DNA of 5,363 nucleotides, from positions 1 to 5,363 of the forward strand of contig USCS01000117.1 in the NCBI GenBank assembly GCA_900552875.1, given 5' to 3'. The stretch's first letter is position 1, and each line of letters starts with the position of its first letter. Positions 1 to 5,363 of this stretch are shown piece after piece. Position numbers and translations under genes: made by a program. The notes below the pieces were generated by a model. The model saw nothing but the letters and a program-made list of their open reading frames with translations, ran no database searches and had not been told where the DNA came from. Origin of the DNA: an uncultured Collinsella sp. GTDB taxonomy: Bacteria; Actinomycetota; Coriobacteriia; Coriobacteriales; Coriobacteriaceae.

Positions 1-2080
1 CAAAGGCGTTGGCACTCACGGCGATAATCGGCGTGGTCGCGGCATCCTCGCGATCGAGTGCTCGAATCCGACGCGTGGCCTCAAGGCCATCGATGCCAGG
101 CATCATGATGTCCATCAACACCACGTCGTACTCGTGCGGTGCGCTCGCGGCAAACGCCTCAACGGCAGACTCGCCATCCTTAGCATGCGTCACGACGGCA
201 CCGGCACGGCTGAGTGTAAACTGCGCGATCTCGGCATTCAGATCGTTATCCTCTACGAGCAAAACGCGCAAGCCCTGGAGCGCATCGCCATCACCCGCAT
301 CCACGCGCACTGCCTGAGGAATCTCGGAGCGCTTGCATTTCTCGAACGGCAGGCGGATGGTAAACGTCGTCCCCTGCCCCAAGACGCTCGTAAAGCTCAT
401 GGTTCCGCCCATAAGCTCGACCAGCTGTTTTGCGATAGGCGCGCCCAGGCCAGTTCCCGACGAAGCACCTTCCACCCGCTGCTCCTCGCGGCAAAACGGC
501 TCGTAGAGGTGCTGTTGGAACTCCTCGCTCATGCCAATACCGTTGTCGGCGATCGTGTATTCATAGACGGGGACGCCATCCGTTGGCTCCACCTCGCGGC
601 ACACCAGGCGAACATAGCCGCCCTGGCGGTTGTACTTGACGGCATTGCCGGCAATATTGAGCAACAAGCGCTTGAGGTGCGTCACGCTCACCCGCGCATA
701 GGGATGAACAAGGGTTCGTTGGTCACAAATAATTGTAACCAGACGCTCCTCGGCCTGGCGCTCCAGAATATCGCACACCTCGCGATTGAGGGCCACCAAA
801 TTTGTGGGTACGAGGTTCAGGTCGACCTGCCCGCTCTCCAGGCGACTCATATCGAGTGCCTCGTTGGCAAGGTCGAGCAGCAGTCCCGATGCCGTCCAGA
901 TTTTCGAGCGGCACTCAGTCTGCTTTTGCAAATCGTCCGCATTGGCATCGCCAACCTCGACCATGCCGCGAATGCCGTTGATGGGCGTGCGCAGATCGTG
1001 GCTCATGCGACGCAGAAACTCTGTCTTTGCCGAATTGGCAGACGAGGCCTCACGCGCCGCCTTTGCCAGCTTGTCGCCATAGTCGCGCTCCTGCTGCAGC
1101 AAGTCCGTCAAACGTCGGCGATCAGCGCGGCGACGCACCATCACAACAACGGCTATAAAACCGCTGTAGAGCGCCAGCACGCCGGCAGCAACAGCCGCGA
1201 CAACCTCAAAGTAACGCCGCGCCGGAGCATAGGTGTACACATAGAATTTGTGCGCTTTTCCAAATGTGCCCAAATACCACTCGCCGTCGGCGTTAATCAA
1301 TTTGACCTTACCGGCCAGGCATCGATCCTTAATACCGTCGACAATGAAGACGTCCGTCGCAGGCAGATCGAATACGCCCAATACAGTGGGTTCAACGGCA
1401 TTGGTCGCAACGACCTTGCCGTCGCTTTCGATCACGATATTGCCGCTATCGATGGTTTCATAGCCTTCGAGCAAACTCTGCAGTTTGAGTGTATTGCTTG
1501 CAACCGCCTTCGCGCTCTGATGCCTGACCGCGATAACGATGCCCTCGCCATCCTGCCGAGTCACGCAACCAATGTCTGCAACCGAATCATCCGAAAGCGT
1601 AATGCGGGCGGTATAGGACTTAAGTGGATGGGTTGCCACCTCCAGCACGGGCGCTTCCTTGAGATACGTAGCGAAAGACTCGTAGCCCACATCGCCCGTC
1701 GAGGACTCGGACACCAAATTGCCCGATGCGTCCGTCACAATCAGCGCGCTCACGTTGAACTGGTCGGCATATTGCTCCAGCATGGCGCTATCCACCGAAC
1801 CGTCGCGCTCCATATCGCGCGCTGTCTCTCCGGCGATCTCCATAACTCGAATCAGGTTTTTGGTCGTATAGGCGCTATTGAATGCATCGTAGGAAAGGCT
1901 CTGCGTCGCCACGTAATCGACAACGTCGGCAAAGCGCTGCTCGGCCTGAGCTGTCGTGTAGCCGTAGCTCATCATACCGGCAACAGCCGAGAGCGCTATC
2001 CCCAGCAGGGCGATAAGGAGCCATGCCCCTGCCGAACGATTGCCCCGCTTCTCTACGGCGTGGTCGGGTGCACCGATCAT
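1..2080 (-). CDS. Hybrid sensor histidine kinase with receiver domain (C-terminus cut by left edge)
   Basis: This is a membrane sensor kinase; 693 codons are visible and the stop lies beyond base 1. Residues 1-17 are cytoplasmic. Hydrophobic segments at about 18-37 and 291-313 bracket an extracytoplasmic region of roughly 250 residues. Two stretches there (LIVTDASGNLVSES near 113-126, NIVIESDGKVVATN near 214-227) look like Cache/PAS-type strands, suggesting a double-Cache sensor. No HAMP domain is evident; a charged, probably helical linker (about 314-353) leads to the dimerisation domain with H-box MSHDLRTPINGIRGM, phospho-acceptor His361. The ATP-binding domain shows the N-box (LLNIAGNAVKYN, about 472-483), DNGIGM (512-517), EPF (about 527-529) and the G-box GTGLGAPIAKQL (542-553). 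The receiver begins near 604 with LLVEDN (acidic E610, D611), has phospho-acceptor Asp657 in LMDIMMPGIDG, and the conserved Ser689 in IIAVSANAF. The usual lysine and any Hpt domain would lie outside. The ATG at 2080 overlaps the upstream stop as ATGA. The ligand and phosphorelay partner cannot be read from the sequence. Confidence 0.95.
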   Translation of the reverse strand, partial: MIGAPDHAVEKRGNRSAGAWLLIALLGIALSAVAGMMSYGYTTAQAEQRFADVVDYVATQSLSYDAFNSAYTTKNLIRVMEIAGETARDMERDGSVDSAMLEQYADQFNVSALIVTDASGNLVSESSTGDVGYESFATYLKEAPVLEVATHPLKSYTARITLSDDSVADIGCVTRQDGEGIVIAVRHQSAKAVASNTLKLQSLLEGYETIDSGNIVIESDGKVVATNAVEPTVLGVFDLPATDVFIVDGIKDRCLAGKVKLINADGEWYLGTFGKAHKFYVYTYAPARRYFEVVAAVAAGVLALYSGFIAVVVMVRRRADRRRLTDLLQQERDYGDKLAKAAREASSANSAKTEFLRRMSHDLRTPINGIRGMVEVGDANADDLQKQTECRSKIWTASGLLLDLANEALDMSRLESGQVDLNLVPTNLVALNREVCDILERQAEERLVTIICDQRTLVHPYARVSVTHLKRLLLNIAGNAVKYNRQGGYVRLVCREVEPTDGVPVYEYTIADNGIGMSEEFQQHLYEPFCREEQRVEGASSGTGLGAPIAKQLVELMGGTMSFTSVLGQGTTFTIRLPFEKCKRSEIPQAVRVDAGDGDALQGLRVLLVEDNDLNAEIAQFTLSRAGAVVTHAKDGESAVEAFAASAPHEYDVVLMDIMMPGIDGLEATRRIRALDREDAATTPIIAVSANAF

Positions 2081-2946
2081 GACAGGCCCTCCATATTCAA
2101 AAAGGGCGAAGGGTCATCAAAGTACTTTGACACCAGGCGTTTCATGGTGCCGTCGGCTAGCATTTCCTGGTAGGCATGGGTGAGCTTGACGTCGATGCCG
2201 CGCGTATCGTTGATGTCGAAAGCAGTGCCCAAACCAACTTCTAGCAGCGGCTCATCCAAAATGCGATACGTTACGCCATAGTCTTTTTCGTAGGTGAGCA
2301 ACGACGACTCATGTGCGGCGATGGCGTCGACCAGGCCCTCGACGAGCGCCGGATTCAGGTATGAACGGTCCGAAAAACTGTAGAGCTCTTTGATCTGCGG
2401 AACGTTTTCATTTGTACGATTGAGCAAAATGTCCTCGGGCTTGGTGGTGGATTGAACCGCCACGACCTTATCCTCAAGATCAGCAAGCGTGTAGATATCG
2501 CTCTGGGGATCGACCGCGACCACCTGGCGGCTCGCAAGGTACGGGCCGGCCCAACGATACTCGTTTTCGCGACCCGTCATGCTAAAGCTGCCCATGACAC
2601 AATCGAACTCGCCGCTCGCCAGCAGCTCTTTCTTCTTTTCCCAATCGATCAGCTGATACTTTGACTTGTAACCAATGCGGGCCAAAGCCTCGGTTAGTAT
2701 CTCGACATCCAGGCCAACGATATCGCCGTACTCGTCGGTATACACAAACGGTGGATAGAGGTCGCTGCCGACGTTGAGCGTCTTCAGGTCGTCGTCCTTT
2801 ACCTGCGTGGCGTCCGGGGCTTTTGATGCTGGCGTCGAGGCTTCGTCATTGTGCCCAGAACAGCCAGCTATCGCTACGACAAAGGCACTCGCTACCGCAA
2901 GCGCAACAAACAACGATATGGCAACCGAGCGACGGGGTCTTTTCAT
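2077..2946 (-). CDS. Substrate-binding lipoprotein, family 3 (SBP_bac_3)
   Basis: The protein has 289 residues. It starts with a lipoprotein signal peptide: basic MKRPRR, a hydrophobic core at about 8-27, and a lipobox ending at Cys29 (IAGC), followed by a Ser/Ala/Pro/Asp-rich tether to about residue 53. The binding domain runs from about 56 to 282 with family 3 hallmarks: YPPFVY (64-69), GLDVEI (78-83), GEFDCVMGSFSMTGR (112-126) and GPYL (134-137). Arg126 aligns with the arginine that binds the ligand carboxylate in amino-acid-binding relatives. In the second lobe the segment VDAIAAHESSL (206-216) has His212 where relatives usually have a ligand-binding Asp, so the ligand may be atypical. 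The ATG at 2946 is chosen because it gives a proper signal peptide and follows GGAG by 4 bases; upstream in-frame starts would run through the hairpin. It is coupled to the kinase by ATGA and no permease gene is seen. Inferred role: presenting a ligand to the kinase. Uptake with a distant permease remains possible. Confidence 0.92.
   Translation of the reverse strand: MKRPRRSVAISLFVALAVASAFVVAIAGCSGHNDEASTPASKAPDATQVKDDDLKTLNVGSDLYPPFVYTDEYGDIVGLDVEILTEALARIGYKSKYQLIDWEKKKELLASGEFDCVMGSFSMTGRENEYRWAGPYLASRQVVAVDPQSDIYTLADLEDKVVAVQSTTKPEDILLNRTNENVPQIKELYSFSDRSYLNPALVEGLVDAIAAHESSLLTYEKDYGVTYRILDEPLLEVGLGTAFDINDTRGIDVKLTHAYQEMLADGTMKRLVSKYFDDPSPFLNMEGLS
2087..2092 (-). promoter_or_regulatory. 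Ribosome binding site of the hybrid kinase, inside the lipoprotein gene
   Basis: On the minus strand GGAGGG lies 6 bases before the kinase ATG at 2080, within the last codons of the lipoprotein gene. With the ATGA stop/start overlap (2077-2080), it fixes the kinase start and indicates translational coupling of the two proteins. Confidence 0.8.
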
Positions 2947-2988
2947 CGAGCTCCAGACGATCCTGTTTGCAGACTGAAATGCTAAAAA

Positions 2989-2997
2989 ATAATAGCA
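2989..2997 (-). promoter_or_regulatory. Candidate extended -10 promoter of the lipoprotein-kinase operon
   Basis: Read on the minus strand this is TGC followed by TATTAT, an extended -10 element (TGn plus a 5/6 match to TATAAT). Transcription would start near 2982, giving a leader of about 36 bases before the ATG at 2946. No good -35 lies at 16-18 bases; TTGGGC is present but 20 bases upstream. The surrounding bases are AT-rich compared with the rest of the window. It is a motif-based call without experimental support. Confidence 0.5.
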
Positions 2998-3005
2998 AAC
3001 GAAAC

Positions 3006-3015
3006 CACTCGAGTG
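3006..3015. repeat. 10-bp palindrome upstream of the lipoprotein-kinase promoter
   Basis: CACTCGAGTG is a perfect palindrome. It falls about 24-33 bases upstream of the predicted start of transcription, in the -35 zone of the candidate promoter. That placement would suit an operator, but a 10-bp palindrome can easily occur by chance. Confidence 0.25.
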
Positions 3016-3038
3016 CCCAATGGTTACAGACGTTTTAC

Positions 3039-3080
3039 CATGCGGGGCCTTCCAGCCGACTTGGCAGAAGGCCCCGCATG
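3039..3080 (-). terminator. Strong hairpin after the PatB-type gene, probable terminator
   Basis: Two perfectly complementary 14-base arms (3039-3052 and 3067-3080, core GGGGCC/GGCCCC) flank a 14-base loop that contains a further 3-bp GCC/GGC pairing. The hairpin begins 10 bases after the PatB-type stop codon. On the minus strand it is followed by GTAAAACG rather than a U-run, so it is not a textbook intrinsic terminator. Its stability and position still favour a transcript end or 3'-end protection. It also separates the upstream gene from the promoter of the sensory operon. Confidence 0.6.
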
Positions 3081-3090
3081 CAGTGCTCAC

Positions 3091-4305
3091 TTACCGTGCA
3101 TTAAAAACGTAGCGGTCCAGGCGGTCGCACGCCTCCCTTACGCGCGAAAGCGGCAGCGCCAGATTCACGCGAATGTGGCAGGGCCCGTGGAACGGGCGGC
3201 CGTCCTGATATCCCACGCCCACGCGCGCCCCCTCGTCGAGCAGCCACTGAATATCGCGGCCATGCTCGCGGCACCACTCGGTGCAGTCCAGAAACACCAT
3301 GTACGTGCCCTGCGGACGCGAATAGGACACACCCTCAAAATGCTCATCCACGTAATCGCAGAAGTACTCGATATTGTCGGCAAGCACCTGGTTGAGCTCG
3401 TCCACCCACTCGTAGCCTTGCGGCTGGTAGGCACCGATAAGCGCATGCATGGAGAGGACGTTCATCTCGTTGTAGTGAGTCTTGTTGGACACGGCGCAGA
3501 TGCGGTCGCGCAGCGTCTCGTTGTAGATAATGTGGTAGCTGCCGACCAGACCCGCCAGATTGAACGTCTTGCTCGGCGCATAGAGGGCAACCGTGCGCAT
3601 GCGGGCATCCTCGCTCACCGACTGCGTCGGGATATGCTTGTGTCCCGGCAGGATGATATCGGACCAGATCTCGTCCGAGATCACCACGCAATCGTGCTGG
3701 CGATAGATGTCCATGGCGTGCTCGATCTCATCGCGCTCCCATACGCGGCCGCAGGGATTGTGCGGCGAGCAGAATACCGCGGCATGGATGTGGTTTTGGG
3801 CGAGCTTGCGCTCCATGTCCTCAAAGTCCATGCGCCACACGCCCTGATCATCGAGCTTAAGCGGGCTGTGGACAATACGATAGCCCGCGGCTTCGATAGA
3901 CTTGGTAAAGCCGATGTAGGTGGGGCTGTGGACCAGCACCGCATCGCCCGGCTGAACATACGCACGCAGCGTCGACACGACACCGCCCAGCACGCCGTTT
4001 TCGTAGCCGATATGTTCAGGGCGCAGGCACTCGACGCCATTGCGGCGGCCCTGCCATTCGATGATGCGGTCAAAGTACTCGGGGCGCGGATTGAAATAGC
4101 CAAACATGGGGTGCTGGGCGCGCTGAATGATGTGTTCCTGGACCGTGGGCACCGTGGCAAAGTTCATATCGGCCACCCACATGGGAATGCGGTCGAAGCC
4201 CTCGTCGGGTGCGTTCGGAGCCATACCGGGGATCTCGCCCCAAGAGTCAACGGCGATGGAGTCCATGCCGTGGCGGTCGATAAGCGAGCTAAAGTCGTAT
4301 TTCAT
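3091..4305 (-). CDS. patB: MalY/PatB-type PLP-dependent aminotransferase / C-S lyase
   Basis: This cytosolic fold-type I PLP enzyme has 404 residues, the normal length for MalY/PatB. The family mostly cleaves cystathionine or cysteine conjugates by beta-elimination, giving a thiol, pyruvate and ammonia. Visible motifs in order are PMWVADMNF (41-49), HPMFGYF (65-71), an ENGVLGG segment (102-108) at the cofactor phosphate-binding region, SPHNPCGRVW (180-189), SDEIW (210-214, Asp211 pairing with the pyridine nitrogen), APSKTFNLAGL (243-253, Lys246 forming the Schiff base) and HIRVNLALP (377-385, Arg379 expected to hold the substrate carboxylate). The ATG at 4305 is chosen because GGGAG lies 6 bases before it and the alignable domain begins with MKYDF; an in-frame ATG at 4374 has no comparable site. 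A 111-base gap separates it from trmO, without a convincing promoter or terminator, so co-transcription is possible. Position 48 is Asn where the family usually has Asp. Substrate and balance of lyase versus transaminase activity cannot be told from sequence. Confidence 0.93.
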   Translation of the reverse strand: MKYDFSSLIDRHGMDSIAVDSWGEIPGMAPNAPDEGFDRIPMWVADMNFATVPTVQEHIIQRAQHPMFGYFNPRPEYFDRIIEWQGRRNGVECLRPEHIGYENGVLGGVVSTLRAYVQPGDAVLVHSPTYIGFTKSIEAAGYRIVHSPLKLDDQGVWRMDFEDMERKLAQNHIHAAVFCSPHNPCGRVWERDEIEHAMDIYRQHDCVVISDEIWSDIILPGHKHIPTQSVSEDARMRTVALYAPSKTFNLAGLVGSYHIIYNETLRDRICAVSNKTHYNEMNVLSMHALIGAYQPQGYEWVDELNQVLADNIEYFCDYVDEHFEGVSYSRPQGTYMVFLDCTEWCREHGRDIQWLLDEGARVGVGYQDGRPFHGPCHIRVNLALPLSRVREACDRLDRYVFNAR

Positions 4306-4416
4306 GCTGAGCTCCCGTGCAAAGTGATTGTTTTGGTAGGCGTTATTGTCCACCAGCACGGGCGATTTTGGCATGGGGTTTGGCGCTTAATTTGACGGGT
4401 GCGGACGAATGGCTGG

Positions 4417-5154
4417 TTAGTCTTGCGCGTCGTTGACGGCGACCACGGTTAGCTGGGTTTTATCGACCGTAAAAGATATGTCAAGCCCGGCGAAGGCCAG
4501 ATGATAGACGCGGTTTGGCTCGTGCTTGCTGCCCGCGCGGCGCGGATCTTGGCGAAGAACCTCGACCAGACCGGGGAGCTTTGCGGGCGGGACCATGTCT
4601 TGAAGAGCCTGCGGGAACTCAACATCGAGCTCTTGCCACGGAGCATCCTCAATCCAGCCGCCCGTTGCATCCGGGTGACAGTCCGCAAACGGAATGTAGG
4701 GCTTAATGTCGTAGATGGGCGTGCCGTCGCGCAGGTCGGCCCCCAGCACATGAATGATGGGGCCATCATCGGTGAACTCGACACGATCGAGCTTGACGCA
4801 GGTGAGACCGATGGGATTAGGGCGAAACGGACTGCGCGTGGCAAACACGCCCACGCGCTCGGCTCCACCCAAACGCGGCGGGCGCACGGTTTTCGACCAC
4901 TTGACGTTGGTGCCGGACCTGTCCTGCGACTTGGCATCGGCAGCTATGTCCTTAGCCGTGCCGCCGGGCGTTCCGTTTTCGAAGTGCCACAGCAGCCATA
5001 AGTGAGAGAAGGAATCCAGGCCCTCAACTGCTGCGTTGGAGGCAAATTCCGGCTCAAAAACGATGCGTCCCTGCAGATGAGGCGCCAAAAAGCTGTTGCG
5101 CGGAATGCCGAACTTCTGCGGCAGGTCGGTATGTATGTGTGCAATAGGTTCCAT
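4417..5154 (-). CDS. trmO: tRNA (N6-threonylcarbamoyladenosine(37)-N6)-methyltransferase TrmO
   Basis: The product has 245 residues, close to the E. coli TrmO (YaeB/TsaA) length of 235. TrmO methylates the N6 of t6A at position 37 in certain tRNAs with S-adenosylmethionine, giving m6t6A next to the anticodon. Family signatures are all present: KFGIPR (14-19), FSHLWLLWHF (49-58), VRPPRLGG (90-97), GVFATRSPFRPNPIGL (102-117) and DGTPIYDIKPYIPF (143-156). The C-terminal part with VLRQDPR and a YHLAFAGLDISFTV strand matches the smaller domain of full-length members. The loop between the second and third motifs (about 59-89) is longer than in E. coli. The start at 5154 gives MEPIAHI, the usual beginning of the domain. 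An in-frame ATG three codons upstream (5163) is the alternative. Neither has a Shine-Dalgarno, which suggests leaderless expression. The gene is divergent from the XRE regulator gene. Confidence 0.95.
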   Translation of the reverse strand: MEPIAHIHTDLPQKFGIPRNSFLAPHLQGRIVFEPEFASNAAVEGLDSFSHLWLLWHFENGTPGGTAKDIAADAKSQDRSGTNVKWSKTVRPPRLGGAERVGVFATRSPFRPNPIGLTCVKLDRVEFTDDGPIIHVLGADLRDGTPIYDIKPYIPFADCHPDATGGWIEDAPWQELDVEFPQALQDMVPPAKLPGLVEVLRQDPRRAGSKHEPNRVYHLAFAGLDISFTVDKTQLTVVAVNDAQD

Positions 5155-5176
5155 GCCGGTCATTGTACGGCATGGA
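5150..5176. repeat. 9-bp inverted repeat across the trmO start and its -10 candidate
   Basis: On the minus strand the arms are TCCATGCCG and CGGCATGGA, separated by 9 bases. The spacer holds most of the -10-like TACAAT, and the downstream arm contains the trmO ATG. It could be an operator blocking polymerase, or an RNA hairpin hiding the start codon if transcription begins farther upstream. The arms are exact; the function is inferred. Confidence 0.45.
5162..5167 (-). promoter_or_regulatory. Candidate -10 box for a leaderless trmO transcript
   Basis: TACAAT (5/6 match to TATAAT) lies 7 bases before the trmO ATG at 5154, the spacing expected if transcription starts at or one base before the initiation codon. 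The absence of a Shine-Dalgarno before either candidate ATG agrees with this, and leaderless messages are common in actinobacteria. No clear -35 was found at the usual distance. Confidence 0.45.
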
Positions 5177-5186
5177 GGCGTGGGGC

Positions 5187-5198
5187 ATTGCGCGCAAT
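5187..5198. repeat. 12-bp perfect palindrome in the divergent promoter region
   Basis: ATTGCGCGCAAT is self-complementary over 12 bases and lies between the divergent trmO and XRE genes, about 20 bases upstream of the trmO -10 candidate. Its shape and location suit a dimeric regulator site serving one or both genes, but no binding protein is known from the sequence. Confidence 0.35.
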
Positions 5199-5221
5199 TC
5201 TTCGCCGCGGTCTCCCGTCGT

Positions 5222-5236
5222 GCAACCAACGGTTGC
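5222..5236. repeat. Inverted repeat abutting the XRE gene -35 box (candidate operator)
   Basis: GCAACC and GGTTGC form 6-base arms around AAC. The right arm ends one base before the predicted -35 TTGGAA (5237-5242). Regulators with this type of helix-turn-helix often bind short inverted repeats at their own promoter, so autoregulation is a reasonable but unproven reading. Confidence 0.35.
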
Positions 5237-5265
5237 TTGGAAGGGCGCCTGCCGCCGCGTATGCT
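5237..5265 (+). promoter_or_regulatory. Candidate promoter of the XRE-family regulator
   Basis: TTGGAA (5237-5242) and TATGCT (5260-5265) are separated by 17 bases, the optimal spacing; each hexamer matches the vegetative consensus at 4 of 6 bases. Transcription would start near 5272, leaving about 24 bases of leader with AAAGGAG before the ATG. Confidence 0.45.
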
Positions 5266-5283
5266 TAAGCCATCAACCAGCAG

Positions 5284-5290
5284 AAAGGAG
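5284..5290 (+). promoter_or_regulatory. Ribosome binding site of the XRE-family regulator
   Basis: AAAGGAG stands 5 bases before the ATG at 5296. It is a strong Shine-Dalgarno that fixes the start of a gene of which only 68 bases are visible. Confidence 0.85.
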
Positions 5291-5295
5291 CCGCT

Positions 5296-5363
5296 ATGGC
5301 CTTTGCAGAAAAGCTCATTGCCATCCGTCGCGCCCATCACCTTACTCAGGAGCAGCTCGCCGC
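5296..5363 (+). CDS. XRE-family helix-turn-helix regulator (N-terminal fragment, cut by right edge)
   Basis: Only the first 22 codons and part of the next are inside the window. They read MAFAEKLIAIRRAHHLTQEQ followed by LA, the typical beginning of a Cro/C1-type (XRE) DNA-binding domain: helix 1 with the L..IR....LTQEQLA pattern, in which the LTQEQLA segment starts the second helix at the very N-terminus of the protein. The rest of the domain and any C-terminal effector, membrane or sensing region are not visible, so class and target are unknown. The gene is divergent from trmO with a 141-base gap that holds several inverted repeats. It could be a self-contained repressor, part of a toxin-antitoxin pair, or a larger regulator. 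Confidence 0.85.
   Translation, partial: MAFAEKLIAIRRAHHLTQEQLA

Noticed and set aside
134..2173. 679-codon open frame on the plus strand opposite the kinase gene
   Set aside because: The opposite strand encodes a kinase with every expected motif. The plus-strand product has no recognisable domain, is rich in His/Arg/Ala as mirror frames of GC-rich genes are, and lacks a ribosome site. It is a shadow of codon bias.
2947..3090. Longer lipoprotein with a GTG start at 3090
   Set aside because: This extension would translate the hairpin and promoter region and place the signal peptide about 50 residues inside the protein. The ATG at 2946 has GGAG and a proper lipoprotein signal.
4306..4374. Extension of the PatB-type protein to the ATG at 4374
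   Set aside because: The internal ATG at 4305 has GGGAG 6 bases upstream and fits the family N-terminus; the extra 23 residues resemble nothing.
3013..4395. 460-codon open frame on the plus strand opposite the PatB-type gene
   Set aside because: It mirrors a well-supported enzyme, runs through the hairpin at 3039-3080, and has no recognisable family.
4306..4416. Search for a promoter, terminator or small gene between trmO and the PatB-type gene
   Set aside because: GACAAT-like bases exist but without a properly spaced -35, and no stable hairpin or coding frame with a ribosome site was found.
5155..5340. Extension of TrmO upstream to about 5340
   Set aside because: It would overlap the start of the divergent XRE gene and its promoter, and TrmO proteins begin near MEPIAHI. 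No ribosome site supports it.
1..5363. Defence system, mobile element, CRISPR array or RNA gene
   Set aside because: No transposase, nuclease, integrase, direct repeat array, tRNA-like cloverleaf or rRNA segment was seen on either strand. The window reads as ordinary chromosome with a sensory operon.

Overview
The window carries five genes: four on the minus strand and one, cut by the right edge, on the plus strand. Base composition is GC-rich, gaps are short (about 110-145 bases), and the non-coding strand carries very long shadow frames. Together with the protein mix (a family 3 solute-binding lipoprotein next to a hybrid histidine kinase, and a MalY/PatB C-S lyase) this resembles a gut actinobacterium of the Coriobacteriia, possibly Collinsella. 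That assignment is an inference from style and was not tested by a search. There are no rRNA or tRNA genes, insertion sequences, CRISPR arrays or phage genes.

Region 1 (1-2946, minus strand) is a two-gene sensory unit. A lipoprotein with a family 3 solute-binding domain (2077-2946) is followed by a membrane hybrid histidine kinase with a C-terminal receiver (2080 down past base 1). The two overlap by ATGA, and the kinase ribosome site lies inside the end of the lipoprotein gene. No permease or ATPase gene is present. The lipoprotein therefore looks more like a ligand-capturing partner of the kinase than a transport component. An extended -10 promoter candidate lies in the 144-base gap upstream.

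Region 2 (3091-4305, minus strand) is a complete PLP-dependent MalY/PatB-type aminotransferase/C-S lyase. A 14-bp perfect hairpin just after its stop probably ends its transcript and insulates the sensory operon.

Region 3 (4417-5154, minus strand) is a complete TrmO, the SAM-dependent methyltransferase acting on t6A37 of tRNA. It is followed by a 111-base gap in which I see no convincing promoter or terminator, so trmO and the PatB-type gene may share a transcript. The trmO start region is unusual: it has no Shine-Dalgarno, a -10-like TACAAT 7 bases before the ATG, and a 9-bp inverted repeat around both. Leaderless and/or repressible expression is possible.

Region 4 (5155-5363) is the divergent gap plus the first 22 codons of an XRE-type helix-turn-helix regulator on the plus strand. 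The gap holds a 12-bp palindrome, a 6-bp inverted repeat touching the regulator's predicted -35, and the trmO inverted repeat, so it is the most operator-rich part of the window.

No stretch over 300 bases lacks a gene. The system most worth following up is the translationally coupled binding-lipoprotein and hybrid-kinase pair.
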